Assembly (NCBI RefSeq): GCF_016862895.1
Contig: NZ_BONV01000010.1
Location: forward strand, 186,001-250,000
Direction of reading: 5' to 3'
DNA length: 64,000 bases
From: Planotetraspora kaengkrachanensis
GTDB lineage: Bacteria; Actinomycetota; Actinomycetes; Streptosporangiales; Streptosporangiaceae
The notes under the pieces were generated by a model. The model saw nothing but the letters and a program-made list of their open reading frames with translations. It ran no database searches and was not told where the DNA came from. Each line of letters starts with the position of its first letter. Position 1 is the stretch's first letter. The position numbers and the translations under genes were made by a program. Positions 62,000 to 64,000 of this stretch are shown here, piece by piece.

Positions 62000-64000
62000 A
62001 TGACGTTTCCGGGCGGGCGGCGGGCCCTGACTGCCGTGGTCGCTCTGGTCCTCGTGGTCGTGGGCGGCCTCACGTGGGCGTTGTGGCCCTCCGGCGAGCC
62101 GGTCCGGGGCCAGGACACCGCCATCTCCGTGGTGGACGGCCCCGGGGACGACCAGCGCGTGACCCTCGACGCCACCTTCTTCCCGCCCGCCACCGGCGGG
62201 AAGGCCCCCGCGGTGCTGCTGGCGCACGGCTTCGGCGGGAGCAAGCAGAGCGTTCGCGACCTCGCCGTACGGCTCGCCGGGCGAGGCTACGCCGTTCTCA
62301 CCTGGTCGGCCCGCGGATTCGGCCGCTCCACCGGTGAGATCGCGCTGAACTCCCCCGACTACGAGGTCAAGGACGTCCGCCAGCTCGTCGACTGGCTGGC
62401 GAAGCGTCCCGAGGTGCGCCTCGACGGGGCGGGCGACCCGCGGGTCGGAATCGCGGGCGGCTCGTACGGCGGGGCCATCGCCCTCATGACCGCGGCCTAC
62501 GACAGCAGGATCGACGCGATCGCCCCCGAGATCACCTGGAACGACCTCGCGGACTCGCTCTTCCCGGACGCGGGCGGCAACGGCCCCATGAACGGCGTCT
62601 TCAAGAAGATGTGGGCGGGGATCTTCTTCAGCTCCGGCGGCAGCGGCCTCGCCCCGGACGGCGGACTCGACGCGCAGAGCCTCGCCGGGCTTTCCGGGGG
62701 GCCCGCCCCCGCCCGGGCCCTGACTCCGCAGCAGGTGCAGTGCGGGCGTTTCCTCCCGGCGATCTGTGACATGTACCAAACCGTCGCCGCCACCGGACGG
62801 GCCACGCCGGAGGCCATCAGCCTGCTGCGGCGGTCCAGCCCGTCCTCGGTGCCGGACAAGATCCGCATCCCGACGCTCCTGATCCAGGGGCAGCGGGACT
62901 CGCTGTTCCCCCTCGGCCAGGCGGACGCCAACGCGCGGCAGATCGCCGCGACCGGCGCGCCCGTCGAGGTGGCCTGGATCAACGGCGGGCACGACGGCGG
63001 CGACAGCGAGCCCGACTGGGTCTTCGACCGTACGGCCGGCTGGTTCGACCGCTGGCTCAAGAACGGCCCCGGCTCCACCGCGTCCGGCGCGGGCACCGGG
63101 GCGGCGAGTGCGGCCGCGGGACCCGCGGGGGGCGCGGCCTTCACCGTGAGCCGTGACGGCGGACGCGATCCCGGCACCCGCCAGAGCGTGCTCGTGCACG
63201 CCACCGCGAACGGCTATCCGGGGCTGTCCGGCACCTCCGACACGAAGGTGCGGCTCTCCGGGCCCGAGCAGCAGATCGCCAACCCCCCGGGCGGCTCGCC
63301 CGCCTCCATCTCCTCGGTCCCGGGGTTCGGCGGCCTGCTCCGCAGCAGCGGCGGCCTCGGGGTCTCCCTCGACATACCTGGCCAGGCGGCGACGTTCGAG
63401 TCCGCTCCCCTGGCCGCTCCCACGAACGTCACCGGCAGTGCCACCGTCCAGATCAAGGTGTACGGCACGGGCGAGGCCACGTTGTTCGCCAAGCTCTACG
63501 ACTCCTCGGGCGGGCCGGTGGCCGTGCTGCCGTCCAGCCTGGTCGCGCCGTTCCGGGTCACCGCGACCGAGGAGGGCACGCCGGTCACCGTGACGCTTCC
63601 GGCTATCGACAGGGCGTTCGACGCCGGCCATCGGATGCGCGTGGTCATCTCGGCGACCGACCTCGGGTTCAGCACGCCGGCGGAGCCCGCGGTCTACCGG
63701 ATCGGGCTGGCCTCCCCCGAGCTGACGGTGCCCGCCGACCCGGCGCTGATCACTCCGGCGACCGGCCCCGCGTGGTGGATCTGGGCCCTGCCGCTCGCGG
63801 CGACGCTGATCGCGGTGGTCCTCGTCCTGACCCGGCGCGCCCGTCCCGCCGGATCCGCCGGAGACCGCCCCGACCTGGCCGAGGTCCCGCTGGTGATCAC
63901 CGGCCTCGGCAAGCGGTACAGGAACGGCGAGAAGGCGGTCGACGACCTGTCCTTCCGCGTGGAGAGAGGGCAGGTCCTCGGCCTGCTCGGTCCCAACGGC
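62000..64000 (+). CDS. Serine hydrolase - ABC ATPase fusion, 5' part
   Basis: 667 residues to the window edge, no stop. A signal-anchor helix (~8-27), a CocE/X-Pro-dipeptidyl-peptidase-like hydrolase (nucleophile Ser ~155 in AGGSYGGA, Asp ~299 in GQRDSLFP, His ~331 in NGGHDGG), a galactose-binding-like beta domain (~365-580), one membrane helix (~591-610), and then the first part of an ABC ATPase (VITGLGKRYRNGEKAVDDLSF, Walker A beginning LLGPNG). The reading frame is continuous across the joint. The hydrolase would face outward and the ATPase inward. Confidence 0.85.
   Translation, partial: MTFPGGRRALTAVVALVLVVVGGLTWALWPSGEPVRGQDTAISVVDGPGDDQRVTLDATFFPPATGGKAPAVLLAHGFGGSKQSVRDLAVRLAGRGYAVLTWSARGFGRSTGEIALNSPDYEVKDVRQLVDWLAKRPEVRLDGAGDPRVGIAGGSYGGAIALMTAAYDSRIDAIAPEITWNDLADSLFPDAGGNGPMNGVFKKMWAGIFFSSGGSGLAPDGGLDAQSLAGLSGGPAPARALTPQQVQCGRFLPAICDMYQTVAATGRATPEAISLLRRSSPSSVPDKIRIPTLLIQGQRDSLFPLGQADANARQIAATGAPVEVAWINGGHDGGDSEPDWVFDRTAGWFDRWLKNGPGSTASGAGTGAASAAAGPAGGAAFTVSRDGGRDPGTRQSVLVHATANGYPGLSGTSDTKVRLSGPEQQIANPPGGSPASISSVPGFGGLLRSSGGLGVSLDIPGQAATFESAPLAAPTNVTGSATVQIKVYGTGEATLFAKLYDSSGGPVAVLPSSLVAPFRVTATEEGTPVTVTLPAIDRAFDAGHRMRVVISATDLGFSTPAEPAVYRIGLASPELTVPADPALITPATGPAWWIWALPLAATLIAVVLVLTRRARPAGSAGDRPDLAEVPLVITGLGKRYRNGEKAVDDLSFRVERGQVLGLLGPNG

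Noticed and set aside
61949-63631. Long open frame on the minus strand opposite the hydrolase-ABC fusion
   Set aside because: Low-complexity Arg/Gly/Glu-rich translation without family resemblance; it mirrors the codon bias of the plus-strand gene.

Overview
This is a high-GC window with many GTG starts and tightly overlapping genes, from an actinomycete. Lineage markers are SepH (DUF3071), the bifunctional RNase H/phosphatase beside rnpB, a SARP regulator and an SCO2521-SCO2524-like locus. A Streptosporangiales-type genome (Streptosporangium, Nonomuraea, Microbispora and relatives) fits best, but that placement is inference from gene content.

Layout. 1-22.9 kb: the 3' end of a sugar-lactone oxidase, sepH, a pair of bacterial-PH membrane proteins, a DrrAB-type ABC exporter facing a large SARP regulator, a PEBP lipoprotein, a disordered membrane-anchored protein, a SulP transporter fused to a carbonic anhydrase, an epimerase, a TetR regulator divergent from a solitary ATP synthase subunit a gene, an EmrB-type MFS exporter, and an ECF sigma factor with a three-repeat membrane protein. 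23-34.5 kb is accessory in character: small resistance, detoxification and hypothetical genes, broken genes, two integrase 3' remnants and two identical 31-bp copies of the rnpB 3' end. 34.5-42 kb: rnpB, an RNase H/phosphatase - zinc ribbon - Nif3 operon, and a four-gene operon whose enzymes fit conversion of D-amino acids to L-amino acids through N-succinyl intermediates. 42-52.7 kb: an orphan histidine kinase, a 2-hydroxyacid dehydrogenase, then a six-gene operon built around a variant P-loop ATPase (KGGTGRS) and bracketed by two unrelated-looking two-TM proteins. The convergent gene is a D-amino-acid-oxidase-like enzyme. 53-64 kb: an SDR, a LacI regulator, a secreted hydrolase with a membrane tail, a CopC/CopD pair, a polytopic membrane protein and the start of a serine hydrolase - ABC ATPase fusion.

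Most unusual non-coding feature: two intergenic arrays (about 53.81-54.17 kb and 58.12-58.29 kb) in which a 12-bp word GTGCATGATCAC recurs every 53 bp (one step is 54 and one is larger where the orientation flips), with variable sequence between. Best candidates for undescribed biology: these 53-bp-phased arrays, the coupled variant-P-loop operon at 45.1-51.5 kb, the TetR-operated solo atpB, and the hydrolase-ABC fusion at the right edge.
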